Shown in pieces: positions 1 through 11,900 of a stretch of 64,000 bases of DNA. Position numbers and translations under genes: made by a program. The first letter of the stretch is position 1; each line of letters opens with the position of its first letter. The notes below the pieces were generated by a model, which made no database searches, was not told the DNA's origin, and worked only from the letters and a program-made list of their open reading frames with translations. This DNA comes from Gordonia heveisoli (GTDB lineage: Bacteria > Actinomycetota > Actinomycetes > Mycobacteriales > Mycobacteriaceae), in the NCBI RefSeq assembly GCF_030315745.1, contig NZ_JASXSH010000001.1, forward strand, positions 186,001 through 250,000, read 5' to 3'.

Positions 1-1963
<1,963 letters not shown>

Positions 1964-1967
<4 letters not shown>

Positions 1968-2740
1968 GACTTCTCCTGACCGGTGATCCGGGTGTTGGTG
2001 ATGCGCGGACCGGCGACCGGGTCGTCGCCGTCCGCGTAACGGGTGGCGAGCAGGCCTCGACAGAAGTGCGCGTTGCCTTCCATCGAGATGCGCACCGAAC
2101 GGGCGAAGCGCAGCCGCATCGGGACCTGCTCGGCACACAGCGCCTTGCCTTCCTCGTCGACGAGTACCCGGCTGTTGGGGCACACCCCGAGGCCGATGGC
2201 GACGCGACGACGCATCAGTGCCGTCTTCTGCCGTCCGGAGGGCACATCCCGCAACAGCACGCGACCGATCGTCGTCGGGGTGGCCGCCCCGGATGCGACC
2301 AGCGCAGACAGGCATCGCTCCATCGCCGCGGTATGCGCCTTGCGCAGGAAGGTCATTCGCAGCTGGTCGAGACCCTTCTCCGCCTCGCCGCCGAAGGTGC
2401 CCCGGTAGCCGGCGTGCGCGGCGAGGCCGGCGTTGATCTTGTCGCTGTCATGATGATCGTCGAGATAGACCCGCACCTGACCGATGTCGTCGATGTCTTC
2501 GAGGGCGTCGAGCGCATCCGACGCCATCAGATACGCGAAGTTCGGCGAACAGAACGAGGTGGGCAACCGCAGGTGCACCGACACCCCGGCGTCGTCGATG
2601 TCTACCGACCGCACGAACTTGAGATCGGTGATCGGTTCGTCGAGTTCAGGATCGATGACGGTGTCCAGGGCTGCGAGCACCGCCTCCTCGACGGATGGCC
2701 GGGTCGTTACTCGCCGATCCTGATCGGCCAGCAAGGTCAT
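1964..2740 (-). CDS. DUF59/MIP18-type metal-sulfur cluster assembly protein with C-terminal extension
   Basis: A 258-residue protein. Its first 110 or so residues match the DUF59 (MIP18/SufT-like) fold: a VIDPELDEPITDLKFV motif, then LRLPTSFCSPNFAYLMASDA with the conserved cysteine. Stand-alone DUF59 proteins are usually only about 100 residues. Here a further 140 residues of unknown function follow and contain several cysteines (VCPNSR, ALCAEQ, HFCRG). The ATG at 2740 overlaps the amidohydrolase stop (ATGA), and its own stop overlaps the alcohol dehydrogenase start. Its place in a diiron and [2Fe-2S] monooxygenase operon suggests help with iron or Fe-S cofactor assembly (inference). No assignment is made for the C-terminal part. 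Confidence 0.8.
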
Positions 2741-3783
2741 GCCGTCACCGCCTCTTTGGCACCGGTCGCGACCTCGACCCCCGGATCCGCTGCATCGGTG
2801 GGGATGGCGAGTTCGTCGGGAACCTCGATATGCGGGTAGAGCGCCGCGGCGTTGAGACCGAGGATCTTCTTCTTCTGCTCGACGGTGATCGGCGCGTATT
2901 CGGTCATGTCTTCGGGGATCTGGAAGTCGACGAATCGCTCGACCAGCCACTGCGGGGTCCACAGCGCGTAGTCGGAGGCGAACAGGATCTTGTCCTCGCC
3001 GATCCAGTAAAGCAGTTCGCCGATGATCTGGGCGAAGTAGCGCGGGCGGGTATGGATGAACGGAATCGCCACGGCCAGACCGCCGTACACGTTGGACTCC
3101 TGGGTGGCGATCCAGCAGAAGTCTTCCAGTCGGGGCAGTCCGACGTGCTCGATGATGAAATTCAGGTCGAGATAGTCGGTGGCCACCTTGTCGACGTCCG
3201 CGACGTCGAAGGCGTCTCGGTCCAGTGGCCGGATCGTCGGGCCCTTGTGCACGTGCACGTTCTTGATGCCGAGATCGATGCACTCTTCGAGGTAGCGACG
3301 CGACCACGGGTCGTCGAGCTTGTAGCCTCGTGAATCACCGTGCCATTCGGCGGTATACAGCTTCACCCCCTTCAGCTGCATCTCCTCGGCGTCGCGGCGC
3401 AGCTGCTGCAGACCGGCCTCACCGTCGCGCGGATCGTAGGCGTGGTTGTAGGTGAGTTTGCCGGGGTTGTCGCGGCACAGCTCCAGCGACTTGTCCACCT
3501 GCGCGAATCCGTTCACGTAGAAGTCGCGCAGGATGGTGGCCTGGAAGATCGCGTGATCGGCCGGCCCGTCCTCGAAAAGGTCTTTCATCAGCCGGTCCGG
3601 GCCGTAGTAGCAGTAGGTCTCGTAGTCCCACACCTCTTCGGTGGGACTGAGATTGCGGTGATAGTCGTAGAAGCAGTCGATGAACTGCTTGCCGTGGATG
3701 TTGCGCTGATTCCGTGCGCGGCCGTCCCATAGGTGGACGTGGGCATCCACGATGAAGTATTTTTCGCCGTTCTTCTCGTACAT
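2737..3783 (-). CDS. Amidohydrolase-2 family protein of the monooxygenase operon
   Basis: A 348-residue TIM-barrel amidohydrolase. The N-terminal metal-binding HxH lies in FIVDAHVHLWD. Further metal-site candidates are KNVHVHKG, FIIEHVGLP and the late Asp in ILFASDYALW. This is the decarboxylase/hydrolase branch (amidohydrolase 2) and not the urease branch. Proteins of this type accompany mimABCD/prmABCD genes, but their reaction is not known to me. Hydrolytic, hydratase or decarboxylase activity on a downstream ketone or phenol metabolite is possible. It follows mimD after a 113-bp gap that carries a strong hairpin, so its expression may differ from mimABCD. Confidence 0.82.
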   Translation of the reverse strand: MYEKNGEKYFIVDAHVHLWDGRARNQRNIHGKQFIDCFYDYHRNLSPTEEVWDYETYCYYGPDRLMKDLFEDGPADHAIFQATILRDFYVNGFAQVDKSLELCRDNPGKLTYNHAYDPRDGEAGLQQLRRDAEEMQLKGVKLYTAEWHGDSRGYKLDDPWSRRYLEECIDLGIKNVHVHKGPTIRPLDRDAFDVADVDKVATDYLDLNFIIEHVGLPRLEDFCWIATQESNVYGGLAVAIPFIHTRPRYFAQIIGELLYWIGEDKILFASDYALWTPQWLVERFVDFQIPEDMTEYAPITVEQKKKILGLNAAALYPHIEVPDELAIPTDAADPGVEVATGAKEAVTA

Positions 3784-3850
3784 TTCTCGACTCGCTTACT
3801 ACTCGTACCGGTGGCTACTCGGATGTCTGCGGCACAGCGCAGGTATGGAA

Positions 3851-3891
3851 TCCCGCCGGGAGCCGCAAGGCAGTTCCGGCTCCCGGCGGGA
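3851..3891. promoter_or_regulatory. Strong intercistronic hairpin between mimD and the amidohydrolase gene
   Basis: A perfect 15-bp inverted repeat, TCCCGCCGGGAGCCG and its complement, is separated by 11 nt. No T-run follows on the minus strand, so it is more likely an mRNA stability or processing element, or a partial attenuator, than a full terminator. Confidence 0.6.
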
Positions 3892-3896
3892 GGTCG

Positions 3897-4241
3897 TCAG
3901 GAGGTGGCGGTCAGGTCGAATCCGATGAACTCGGCCGCGTCCTCCGGGCTGGCGAACAGCATGGTGCGGTCATCGAGGTGCACCATGCGCCCGTAGTGGG
4001 TAGAGCTGATCTCCTCGAAGATCGACCCGTCGAAGTCCTCGCCGAGCGCCTCGGTGAGTTCCTCGTAGTCGAATTCGAGGCGGTTGGTGCCGTCGACGCG
4101 AATCATCGACGGGTATTCCGTCAGCGAGACACCGTCTTTGGCGCCCATGACGGCGGCGACTACACGGCCGATCGGGGTGTTCATCAGGGTGACACCGCAC
4201 ATGTTGGAAAACTCGGTGGACGATCCGAATTGCATGCTCAC
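3897..4241 (-). CDS. mimD: Binuclear iron monooxygenase coupling/effector protein
   Basis: A small acidic protein of 112-114 residues in the MmoB/DmpM coupling-protein family. The central segment [27 protein letters not shown] resembles the effector-protein core, and [21 protein letters not shown] follows. It has no catalytic residues: family members bind the hydroxylase and control substrate access and oxygen activation. The GTG at 4241 overlaps the mimC stop (GTGA); an ATG six bases later, at 4235, is the alternative start. It is the fourth gene of the operon, as in prmABCD/mimABCD loci. Confidence 0.88.
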   Translation of the reverse strand: MSMQFGSSTEFSNMCGVTLMNTPIGRVVAAVMGAKDGVSLTEYPSMIRVDGTNRLEFDYEELTEALGEDFDGSIFEEISSTHYGRMVHLDDRTMLFASPEDAAEFIGFDLTATS

Positions 4242-5344
4242 TGGTTCAACTCCTCCGGGATATCGACTTCGATGGATGTGAGAACGTCGACGAACTTCTG
4301 CTTCGCGGCGTCGAGACTGGCCGCGAAGGTGATCGATTTGTCGGCCGGTTGCGACCAGATCGGTTGCAGCGCACGGGCTGCGTCGAGGCAGCGGGGCACC
4401 CATTCCGACATCCAGGTCGCAAACAGTGCCCGGTTGTGCTCACCGAACTCCTCGTCGCGGGAGAGCAGCCGGTAGAGGTTGCGCGTGTAGGCGAGGTCAC
4501 GGTCGTAGTCGTATTCGCCGGTGCCGACGATGGTCGGGGTGATGTAGTCGCCGTTGCGGGCAGACACCTGCATCACCAGTTCGGTGCGGAACAGCGAGCC
4601 GACGAGTTGCTCGAAGACGATGTTGGTGGCGAAGAGCAACTCGCACCAGTCACCGATCGCGGTGAGTCGTTCCACCGCCTCCCGGGTGGGCTGCCATTCC
4701 GGGGCGCCGGCCCACACCTCCTTGTGTGCGGCACCGTCGAAGTCCTCTTCGGCCTCGGACAGATCGAGGTTGAACAGGGCCAGGTCCTGGGCGAAACGCA
4801 TCTTGTGCGCGGCGTTCACCGCCACGGCGGTGTTGATCATGTTGGTGGGGCCCGACCGCTGGATCGAGGTGAACACATGCAGTGCCATCCCGTTCTCCGC
4901 GTGCATCCAGGCGCCAAGGTTGCGTTCGATGAACTTGAGCCACGGCTTGTTCCACACGTCGTAGGCGCGAGCACGTTTGGCGTTCTGCAGACACAGATCG
5001 ACCTGATGCACCACCGCGGAGTTGTTGCGGTAGATGGTCTGGTCCCATTCCTCGTTGGGATCGAGGAAGGCATGCCAGTTGCTCGACTTGGCCGCCGTCC
5101 ACTCCTTCGGGTAGCCGCCGGGACCATCGCCGAATCCGTAGATCCACCCTTGCGTCAGGTGACGTTCGGGGTCGGGCTGCACATCGACCGTGACGTCCTC
5201 GTAGGCCGTCGATCGCTTCTTCGCCGGCTGGTAGTACGAGAACTTGCGGCTCTTCGAGCTGGGGAAGTCGAGCGCGCCTGCCTCGGCATCGGTGAATTCG
5301 ATGCTGGGGAAGCTGCGTTGCTTCGATGCTGCTGGTGCGGACAT
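4238..5344 (-). CDS. mimC: Binuclear iron monooxygenase hydroxylase small (beta) subunit
   Basis: A 368-residue protein of the ferritin-like beta-subunit family of soluble diiron monooxygenases (PrmC/MimC). Typical features are the N-terminal [24 protein letters not shown] arm and the [14 protein letters not shown] and [18 protein letters not shown] segments. Like other beta subunits it lacks the paired ExxH iron ligands of the alpha subunit. It forms the dimeric hydroxylase core with MimA. The ATG at 5344 follows an AAAGGT stretch. The codons upstream in the same frame are low-complexity proline/arginine translation with no homology, so the shorter start is preferred. Confidence 0.92.
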   Translation of the reverse strand: MSAPAASKQRSFPSIEFTDAEAGALDFPSSKSRKFSYYQPAKKRSTAYEDVTVDVQPDPERHLTQGWIYGFGDGPGGYPKEWTAAKSSNWHAFLDPNEEWDQTIYRNNSAVVHQVDLCLQNAKRARAYDVWNKPWLKFIERNLGAWMHAENGMALHVFTSIQRSGPTNMINTAVAVNAAHKMRFAQDLALFNLDLSEAEEDFDGAAHKEVWAGAPEWQPTREAVERLTAIGDWCELLFATNIVFEQLVGSLFRTELVMQVSARNGDYITPTIVGTGEYDYDRDLAYTRNLYRLLSRDEEFGEHNRALFATWMSEWVPRCLDAARALQPIWSQPADKSITFAASLDAAKQKFVDVLTSIEVDIPEELNQ

Positions 5345-5460
5345 ACCTTTCGTTCCTGTCGTTACGGCCGTGGCTGGAAGCCTGGGCTGGTGGCTGCCGT
5401 GCGAACGCGGACGGCGGTGGCGGCTCGGCGGACTGGGCTGCGGAGAACGGCGTGGTGCGC

Positions 5461-6504
5461 TCAGTCGAATGCCGGGCTGGTGAACTTGTCGTAGAAGACC
5501 TGGTCCTTGGGCACCGAGCAGGTGTCGGCGAGCGCAAGCGCCGCGTCGACCATCGGTGGCGGACCGCACAGGTAGACCTCCGTTCGGGCTAGGTCGGGTT
5601 CGGATCGCTCGACGACGTCGGTGACGTTCCCGTGTTCCACGGTCACTCCCGCCGGCAGGTCGTCCATGGACTCCGACAGGCAGGCGGTGAAGGTGAAGTC
5701 GGCGAGTTGCTTACCCAGCGAAGCGATCTCGTCGAGGTAGAAGAGATCCTTGGCGGTTCGGGCGCCGTAGTAGAACCGCATCGGCCGGGTCAGTCCGGTC
5801 TCACTCGCGTGCCGCAGCAGCGACAGCACCGGAGCCATCCCGGCGCCACCGCCCATCAGCACGATCGGCAGGACGTGGCCGTCCTTGACGGTGAAGGAAC
5901 CGTACGGTCCGGTGATCGCGAGTTCGTCACCGGCGGTGAGGCTGCCGTCGAGCATGCCGGCGAACAGCCCACCGGGATACTTCTTGATCAGGAACTCCAG
6001 TTCCTTGGGGTTCGACGGTGTGGTCGCCACCGAGAAGGATCGGGTGGTGTCATCCTCCCCGGGAATATGAATGTCGACGAATTGCCCTGCCTTGAACTCG
6101 AATTCGGCCGGCTCGACCACTTCTAGACGAAGTGAGACGATGTCAGCGGTCTTCGGCTCGATGGCGGTGATCCGGGTGCTGATGTCCTGGATCGGGGCGC
6201 CGTTGAGCAGTTCATCCTCGTCGAAGTTGAGCAGCTCGACCTCGCAATCGCTGTACGCCCAACTGCGACAGAGCAGTACGTATCCTTCGTCGGCCTCGGC
6301 GTCGTTGCAGGCGAAGGTCGAGTAGTCGTCCATCTGGACGTCACCGTCGAGCATGTACGACTTACATGCCGAGCAGCGACCTTCCCGACATCCGTGCATC
6401 AGATGGATGCCCTGCCGGAACGCGGCATCGAGAATCGTTTCGTCTTCGGAGACCTCCATCTCGATGTCCACGGGGACGAAGGTGACGCGATGCGTTTCCG
6501 ACAC
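5461..6504 (-). CDS. mimB: Binuclear iron monooxygenase reductase ([2Fe-2S]/FAD)
   Basis: A 347-residue reductase passing electrons from NADH to the MimA diiron centre. The N-terminal plant-type ferredoxin domain has GCREGRCSACKSY plus the distal cysteine in YVLLC. The FAD domain has TRSFSVATTP, and the NAD domain has VLMGGGAGMAPVLSLLR and YLCGPPPMVDAAL. The chosen GTG start at 6504 has an AGGAGG ribosome site about 5 nt upstream. An ATG at 6528 is possible but would place that site inside the coding sequence. The gene is separated from mimA by about 110 bp containing a large hairpin. Confidence 0.93.
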   Translation of the reverse strand: MSETHRVTFVPVDIEMEVSEDETILDAAFRQGIHLMHGCREGRCSACKSYMLDGDVQMDDYSTFACNDAEADEGYVLLCRSWAYSDCEVELLNFDEDELLNGAPIQDISTRITAIEPKTADIVSLRLEVVEPAEFEFKAGQFVDIHIPGEDDTTRSFSVATTPSNPKELEFLIKKYPGGLFAGMLDGSLTAGDELAITGPYGSFTVKDGHVLPIVLMGGGAGMAPVLSLLRHASETGLTRPMRFYYGARTAKDLFYLDEIASLGKQLADFTFTACLSESMDDLPAGVTVEHGNVTDVVERSEPDLARTEVYLCGPPPMVDAALALADTCSVPKDQVFYDKFTSPAFD

Positions 6505-6553
6505 GGGAACCTCCTGGTGAGGGTGCATGAATAGCGGGATGTGCGAGTGGGGC

Positions 6554-6600
6554 GGTGGGTGGCGGGCCGGCCGAGGACGCCGGACGGCGCGCCACCCACC
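6554..6600. promoter_or_regulatory. Hairpin between mimA and mimB
   Basis: Inverted repeat with arms GGTGGGTGGCG and CGCCACCCACC around a GC-rich loop of about 25 nt, located just after the mimA stop. No T-tract follows. It may stabilise the mimA 3' end or set subunit stoichiometry (inference). Confidence 0.5.
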
Positions 6601-6613
6601 GCGGGGTGAGCGG

Positions 6614-8263
6614 TCAGGCTCGGGCGTAGTACTCCGCGGCCATCGTGTCCGCGCGATAGTCGGCGAGGTGCTTCTCGCGTTCCTCGTCGGACATCTCGTT
6701 GAGCAGCACGTTGGGACTCTGGAAGGTGATGCCGCGCAGATCGTCGAGCTTCCAGAGCTTCTTCGGATCGTCGAGATGCAGATGCGGCTGACCGATCAGG
6801 GTCTCACCGTCATCGCGGACGTAGCCGAGGTTGCTGATGACGTCGGCGAGATCGGTGTTGTGGTGCAGGGTCTCCCATTCGCGGAAGCCGGTGAGCCGTC
6901 CCATATTCGGCGTCTCACGTCCCTCGTACTCGCCACGGAAGGCCACCGCGTCGGTCCAGTGGCAGGTCTCCGAGCAGTAGGTGCGCCACTGACCGTCGAC
7001 CTTGTCGTCGATCATGTCCTCGCGGATCAGGCAGGGCACCATGCAGGTCCAGCACCGGTGCGGGTACTGGTAGCCGACATCCTCGAAGGCGATCGGCTTG
7101 TTGCGGCCCGGGTAGGCGAGGCGGTTGTAGTTCTCCCACCACTTGCCGAACTTGTTGTACCAGCCGGGATACTTCTCCTCGAACCACTCGAAGTCGGTGT
7201 CGGTCATGGCGTCGATGCGCCAGTAGTTGACCGGCCAGCCAGTGGCGAAGAAGCGCGCGACCTCGTGCACGTAGTGCTTGTCGACGATCCGCTTCCACGA
7301 TTCCTCGACCAGATCGTGCGGGATGGTGAGGCCGTACTTCTCCAGCGGCAGCAGGTAGCTCCGGTAGTAGTCGTCGTAGATCCACCGGCGCCACATCTCC
7401 GCATAGCTCTCGCGGTCCTTGCGACGGTCCTTGGTGCCGTATTCGATGAACGTACCGATCGCGGCGTCGACGACGCAGTGATTGTTCCACCACGCGTAGC
7501 GCAGATCCCGTTCCAGCAGAGGACGATTGCGCTCATCGGCCAACGCCATCAGCAGGATCGAATAGCCGTTCGAGATGTGCCGCGACTCGTCGGACTGGAC
7601 GGAGTGGAAGACCGTCGGCAGCAGATAGTCCCCGTTGGCCGCCGCCTCGTCGGGCATCGCCACGAACAGCGTGTTGGTGAAGGCGGTTTCGGCGACGACG
7701 GTCAGGTAGATGTTCGCCGCGGTGATGGCATCACCGGTGATGAACCCTTCACCGAACTGCCTGCCGATGGTGCCCGCGTAGTTGTTCGCGAACGCCTTCT
7801 CGGTGATGTCGAAGCCGGCCGGATCGATGTAGTTGTTCATGTACAGCTTCTTGAGGTTCATCTGGATCGTCGAGTGACGAACCTCGTCGATCATCTGCAC
7901 CGCGAGACCGTTGTGGATTTCGGGATTGGGGACCGCGTCGATGGCCATCGGCATGGCGCGGGCGGCCGAGATCTCCGGGAACGGGATGATCGAGAGGAAC
8001 AGCTTCTGCCATTCCAGCCACCGTTCCTGAACCTGGCGGAACATGTTGCCGCGGATGGCGCCATCCATGGCGCCGTAGACGCGGTTGTCCTTCTCCTCCT
8101 CCATCGGGAAGTAGGACCGCATGATCTGCTTGAGCGGGTCCTTCTTGGGGGCCTTCTCAAACGTGTAGTCGGTGCCGAACCTGGTCGCCGGGGTGGCGAA
8201 GGTCGGTTCCCACGACAATTCGGTGATCTTCGCATGAGCCTTGGTAAGGCTTTGTCTGCTCAA
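6614..8263 (-). CDS. mimA: Binuclear iron monooxygenase hydroxylase large (alpha) subunit
   Basis: A 549-residue catalytic subunit of a soluble diiron monooxygenase of the propane 2-monooxygenase / phenol-acetone (PrmA/MimA) group. The four-helix diiron site is complete: Glu97 (FPEIS), Glu127 and His130 (DEVRH), Glu192 (AETAF), and Glu226 and His229 (DESRH). The C-terminal part holds the conserved [10 protein letters not shown] and [12 protein letters not shown] segments. The start ATG at 8263 has a CAGGAGGCGC ribosome site. It is the first gene of the operon. Known relatives hydroxylate propane at C2, acetone, or phenols at the para position; sequence alone does not settle which substrate is native. 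Confidence 0.95.
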   Translation of the reverse strand: MSRQSLTKAHAKITELSWEPTFATPATRFGTDYTFEKAPKKDPLKQIMRSYFPMEEEKDNRVYGAMDGAIRGNMFRQVQERWLEWQKLFLSIIPFPEISAARAMPMAIDAVPNPEIHNGLAVQMIDEVRHSTIQMNLKKLYMNNYIDPAGFDITEKAFANNYAGTIGRQFGEGFITGDAITAANIYLTVVAETAFTNTLFVAMPDEAAANGDYLLPTVFHSVQSDESRHISNGYSILLMALADERNRPLLERDLRYAWWNNHCVVDAAIGTFIEYGTKDRRKDRESYAEMWRRWIYDDYYRSYLLPLEKYGLTIPHDLVEESWKRIVDKHYVHEVARFFATGWPVNYWRIDAMTDTDFEWFEEKYPGWYNKFGKWWENYNRLAYPGRNKPIAFEDVGYQYPHRCWTCMVPCLIREDMIDDKVDGQWRTYCSETCHWTDAVAFRGEYEGRETPNMGRLTGFREWETLHHNTDLADVISNLGYVRDDGETLIGQPHLHLDDPKKLWKLDDLRGITFQSPNVLLNEMSDEEREKHLADYRADTMAAEYYARA

Positions 8264-8283
8264 AATGCGCCTCCTGTTCGGAA

Positions 8284-8302
8284 AGCCGGCGGGGTGCCGG
8301 CT
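8284..8302. promoter_or_regulatory. Small hairpin in the mimA leader
   Basis: Perfect 7-bp inverted repeat AGCCGGC-N5-GCCGGCT lying 20-40 nt before the mimA start, immediately upstream of the ribosome site. A 5' mRNA stem is possible. Confidence 0.4.
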
Positions 8303-8351
8303 CTGGGCTGACGTGGTACGAGATAGTCAAAGCCCAAAGGCAGGTCTTGAG

Positions 8352-8368
8352 CGTCTCACTATGAGACG
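8352..8368. promoter_or_regulatory. Perfect palindrome upstream of mimA, candidate operator
   Basis: CGTCTCA-CTA-TGAGACG, two perfect 7-bp arms with a 3-nt centre, about 90 bp upstream of the mimA start. The placement and symmetry suit a dimeric activator or repressor of the mim operon. No regulator gene is directly adjacent, so the partner is unknown. Confidence 0.55.
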
Positions 8369-8489
8369 TGGATCACATTCACCGATGAGAGCCGGGCGCA
8401 GGATCGGCGCATCCGACAGGAATCACCAGGTAGAACCGGTGATCGCTGGTCCAGGTGGGGGTTGCCGGCATCGGGCCCGGCATAAAGAA

Positions 8490-8527
8490 CAGCGCCCCAC
8501 CCGACCCGAAGGTCGGCTGGGGCGCTG
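8490..8527. terminator. Terminator of the cold-shock gene
   Basis: Long stem CAGCGCCCC...GGGGCGCTG with an inner CGACC/GGTCG stem and CGAA loop, directly downstream of the minus-strand cold-shock gene. It also insulates the mim operon promoter from upstream transcription. Only a weak T-run follows. Confidence 0.75.
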
Positions 8528-8542
8528 CCTAAGTGTCAGAGC

Positions 8543-8746
8543 TCAGAGCGCACTGACGTTGGTAGCCTGGGGGCCCTTGGCACCCTGCTCGACGTCGAAC
8601 TCGACGCGCTGGTTTTCCTCGAGGTTGCGGAATCCGCTACCGGTGATCGAGGAGTAGTGGACGAAGACATCTGCGCCCTGATCGTCGGGAGCGATGAAGC
8701 CGAAGCCCTTTTCGCCGTTGAACCACTTGACGGTTCCCTGTGCCAT
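8543..8746 (-). CDS. cspA: Cold-shock protein, CspA family
   Basis: A 67-residue single-domain cold-shock protein. [20 protein letters not shown] contains RNP1 (KGFGFI), and VFVHYSSI is RNP2. It binds single-stranded RNA or DNA and acts as an RNA chaperone in the cytoplasm. It is a monocistronic gene with its own terminator. Most actinobacteria carry several paralogues, so a specific csp letter is not certain. The 230-bp gap to the divergent kinase gene should hold both promoters. Confidence 0.95.
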   Translation of the reverse strand: MAQGTVKWFNGEKGFGFIAPDDQGADVFVHYSSITGSGFRNLEENQRVEFDVEQGAKGPQATNVSAL

Positions 8747-8976
8747 ACTGCTGTACTTCTTTCTTCAGTCAGCCGCTACCGAGATCGGCAGCAGCCCCTA
8801 CATGCTGTCATGTATTCGGACCAAATGGGGTCACAGCACCCTAACAGACCCCAGCACCTCGGCAAACAGGCCCGGTTTCGCCCGGTCAGACCCACTCAGC
8901 CGACATTCGCCGACGCTGACTCTTTCGGTCGACGCGTGCGTATCGTTGACAGGGCACCAAGTAATCGAGGCGAACG

Positions 8977-11900
8977 ATGGTCGACAACGATCCGCAGACC
9001 ACGCAACGCGATGCCGTCTATGACGTCGCCGGTGAACTGGTGGCCGCAGGCTTCGCCGACCCGACGGAGATCGGCCGCGGCGGCTACGGCGCGGTCTACC
9101 GCTGCCGGCAACCCGAGCTGGACCGCGACGTCGCGGTCAAGGTGCTGACCGACCACCTCGACGAGGAGAATCTCGAACGCTTCGTTCGCGAACAACGGGC
9201 GATGGGCCGGTTGTCCGGACATCCCAACATCGTCAACGTCCTCGAAGTCGGGGCCACACCCGACGGCTTCCCGTTCATCGTGATGCAGTACCACCCGCAT
9301 GCCTCACTGGACCTTCGGATCCGCAAGAGCGGCCCGCTGGACTGGCACGAGGTCCTGCGGCTGGGTGTCAAGGTGGCCGGCGCGCTGGAGACCGCGCACC
9401 GGGCAGGCACCCTGCATCGCGATGTGAAGCCGGGCAACATCCTGCTCACCGACTACGGCGAACCCCAGCTCACGGACTTCGGCATCGCGCGCATCTCCGG
9501 CGGGTTCGAGACCGACTCCGATCTCGTCACCGGCTCGCCCGCGTTCACCGCACCGGAACTGCTGACCGGGTCCATGCCGTCGATCGCCTCCGATGTGTAC
9601 GGGCTCGGGGCGACGCTGTTCTGTTCGCTGACCGGACATGCGGCCTTCGAACGCCGCAGCGGCGAGCAGGTCGTCGCCCATTTCCTGCGGGTGGCCAGCG
9701 AGCCGGTGCCGGATCTGAGCGCGTCGGGTTACCCGGTCGAGGTGTCGAGGGTGATCGAATCGGCGATGGCCCGCGAACCCGAGGACCGACCCGACTCGGC
9801 ACTCGCTTACGGGGAGGAACTCCGCGAGGCGCAACGGCTACTCGGAGCACCCGTGGACGAGATGGCCCTCCCCCTCGGCGAGAGCACCCCGCCCGTCCTC
9901 GCGGCGAGTACCGAACGCCGACGACGGATCACCACCGCACCGCCGACACCCTCGACGAAGTTCCGGCCACCACTGCGACCACGCGCGCAGGTGGCGCGCG
10001 AACGAGTCCTCGAAGTACTGCGCGAGGGCGAACGACGGCGACTCATTCTCATTCACGCCCCGACCGGTTACGGCAAGACGACTGTCGCGACGCAATGGGC
10101 GGAGCAACTGATACGCGACGGCGTGCCGGTGGCCTGGCTGACCATCGACGACGGCGACAACGACCTGGCCCGGTTCCTCGCCAACCTCGTCGAGGCGATC
10201 GGCCGGGCCGATGCGGCGGCGGTCGGGGACCTCGCGGAAGTGGTCGACGAGCATGGCGACCGCGCCAACGAGTATGTGCTCACCTCGCTGATCAACGAGA
10301 TCCACGCGCGTGGCCGGCGCATCGCCGTCGTCATCGACGACTGGCATCGGGTGAGCGATCCCGCCGTCCTCGTGACGATGGACTATCTCCTCGAACACGG
10401 CTGTCACCACCTCCAGATGATCGTGACCAGCCGCAGCCGGGAGGGACTCCCGATCAGCAGGCTGCAAGTGCACGACGAGATCGTCGAGATCGATATGGCC
10501 GGGCTGTGTTTCGACGAAACCGAAGCCGACGAGTTCTTGCGTGACGTCGCCGGGCTGGACCTGCCGCACGCCGACGTGACCGGCCTGTGGTCGTCCACCG
10601 ACGGATGGGTGGCCGCCCTACAACTGGCCTGCGTCTCCTTGCGCGGCAGCAAAAGACCATCGGAGCTGATCGGTCACATCTCCGGTCGCCACCACGCGAT
10701 CGGCGACTTCCTGGCCGAGAACGTGGTGGGCACGCTGGAGCCCGATCTGCTGAGCTTTCTCCTCAAGATATCTGTGCCGGAACAGATCTGCGCCGGGCTG
10801 GCGACCGCGTTGAGTGGCGAGCCGCGGGCCGGGGCGATGCTGGAGGAGATCGAGGCCCGCGACCTGTTCCTGACCCGGATCGACCAGTCCGGGGACTGGT
10901 TCCGATTCCATTCCCTGTTCGGCGAATTCCTGCGTCGACGCCTGGAACGGGATGAGCCACAGCTGATCACACCACTGCACCGCACGGCCGCGGAATGGTT
11001 CGCCGAGCACGGCATGCTCGCCGAGGCCGTCGACCATGCATTGGCCGCCGGGGATGCCGATCGTGCCGTCGAACTCGTCGAGACCCACGGGCAGTCGTTC
11101 ATCGAACACTCCCGCATGGCCGCACTGTTGCCACTCATCGACAAACTGCCCGCCGCAACGGTGGCCGCGAATCCGATACTGCAGTTGCAGATCGCATGGT
11201 CGAGCCTGCTCGTCAGCCGTCCCGCCCTCGCCGAAGCCGCACTCGATCGCGTCCGCGCCGCCATCGCCCGCCTCCCGGACACCGAGGCCACCGTCCGGCT
11301 GCAACTGGAGGCCGACGTCGCCGATGCCTGCGTGCGCGCGATCTCCGACCACATCGACGGCCTCGACGAGGTGACCGCGCGGATCACCGAGAACGCCGAC
11401 ATCCTCAACCCGTTCTTCGTGTCCGCCGCCTACAACGCCCGAACTCTGAGCGCGATCTTCCGCTTCGACTTCGAGGAGGCACATCGCTACCAGCAGCTCG
11501 CCATCCCGGTCCATCGGCACAACGCCGGCCCCTATGCGGTGATGTACGGCTACTGCATGGACGGACTCGCGTATTTCGAGCAACTCGACCTGGCGCGTGC
11601 CGAGGAATGCTTCCGCACCGGGTTGCGACTATCGGTCGAGCGTGGGTCATCGTCGCATTCCCAAGGCGCCCGGCTCGCCTGCGCGCTACTCGCCGAAGTA
11701 CGGTACGAGCGCGGCGATCTCACCGAATCCGAGCGACTCCTCGAAGAGAGCTTCCAGATCGGCGCCGACGAGGGCATTGTCGACATGATCAAGGCACGTC
11801 ACCTCATCGGGTCTCGAATCGCCTTGTACCACAATGATGTAGACACCGCGTCACGCTATCTGGTGGAGGCAACCGAGATCGCCGAGCGCCTGGGGCTCCC

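Noticed and set aside
6527..8311. Open frame of 594 codons opposite mimA
   Set aside because: It is antisense to a clear catalytic subunit with all iron ligands. The translation has no family features and reflects high-GC codon bias.
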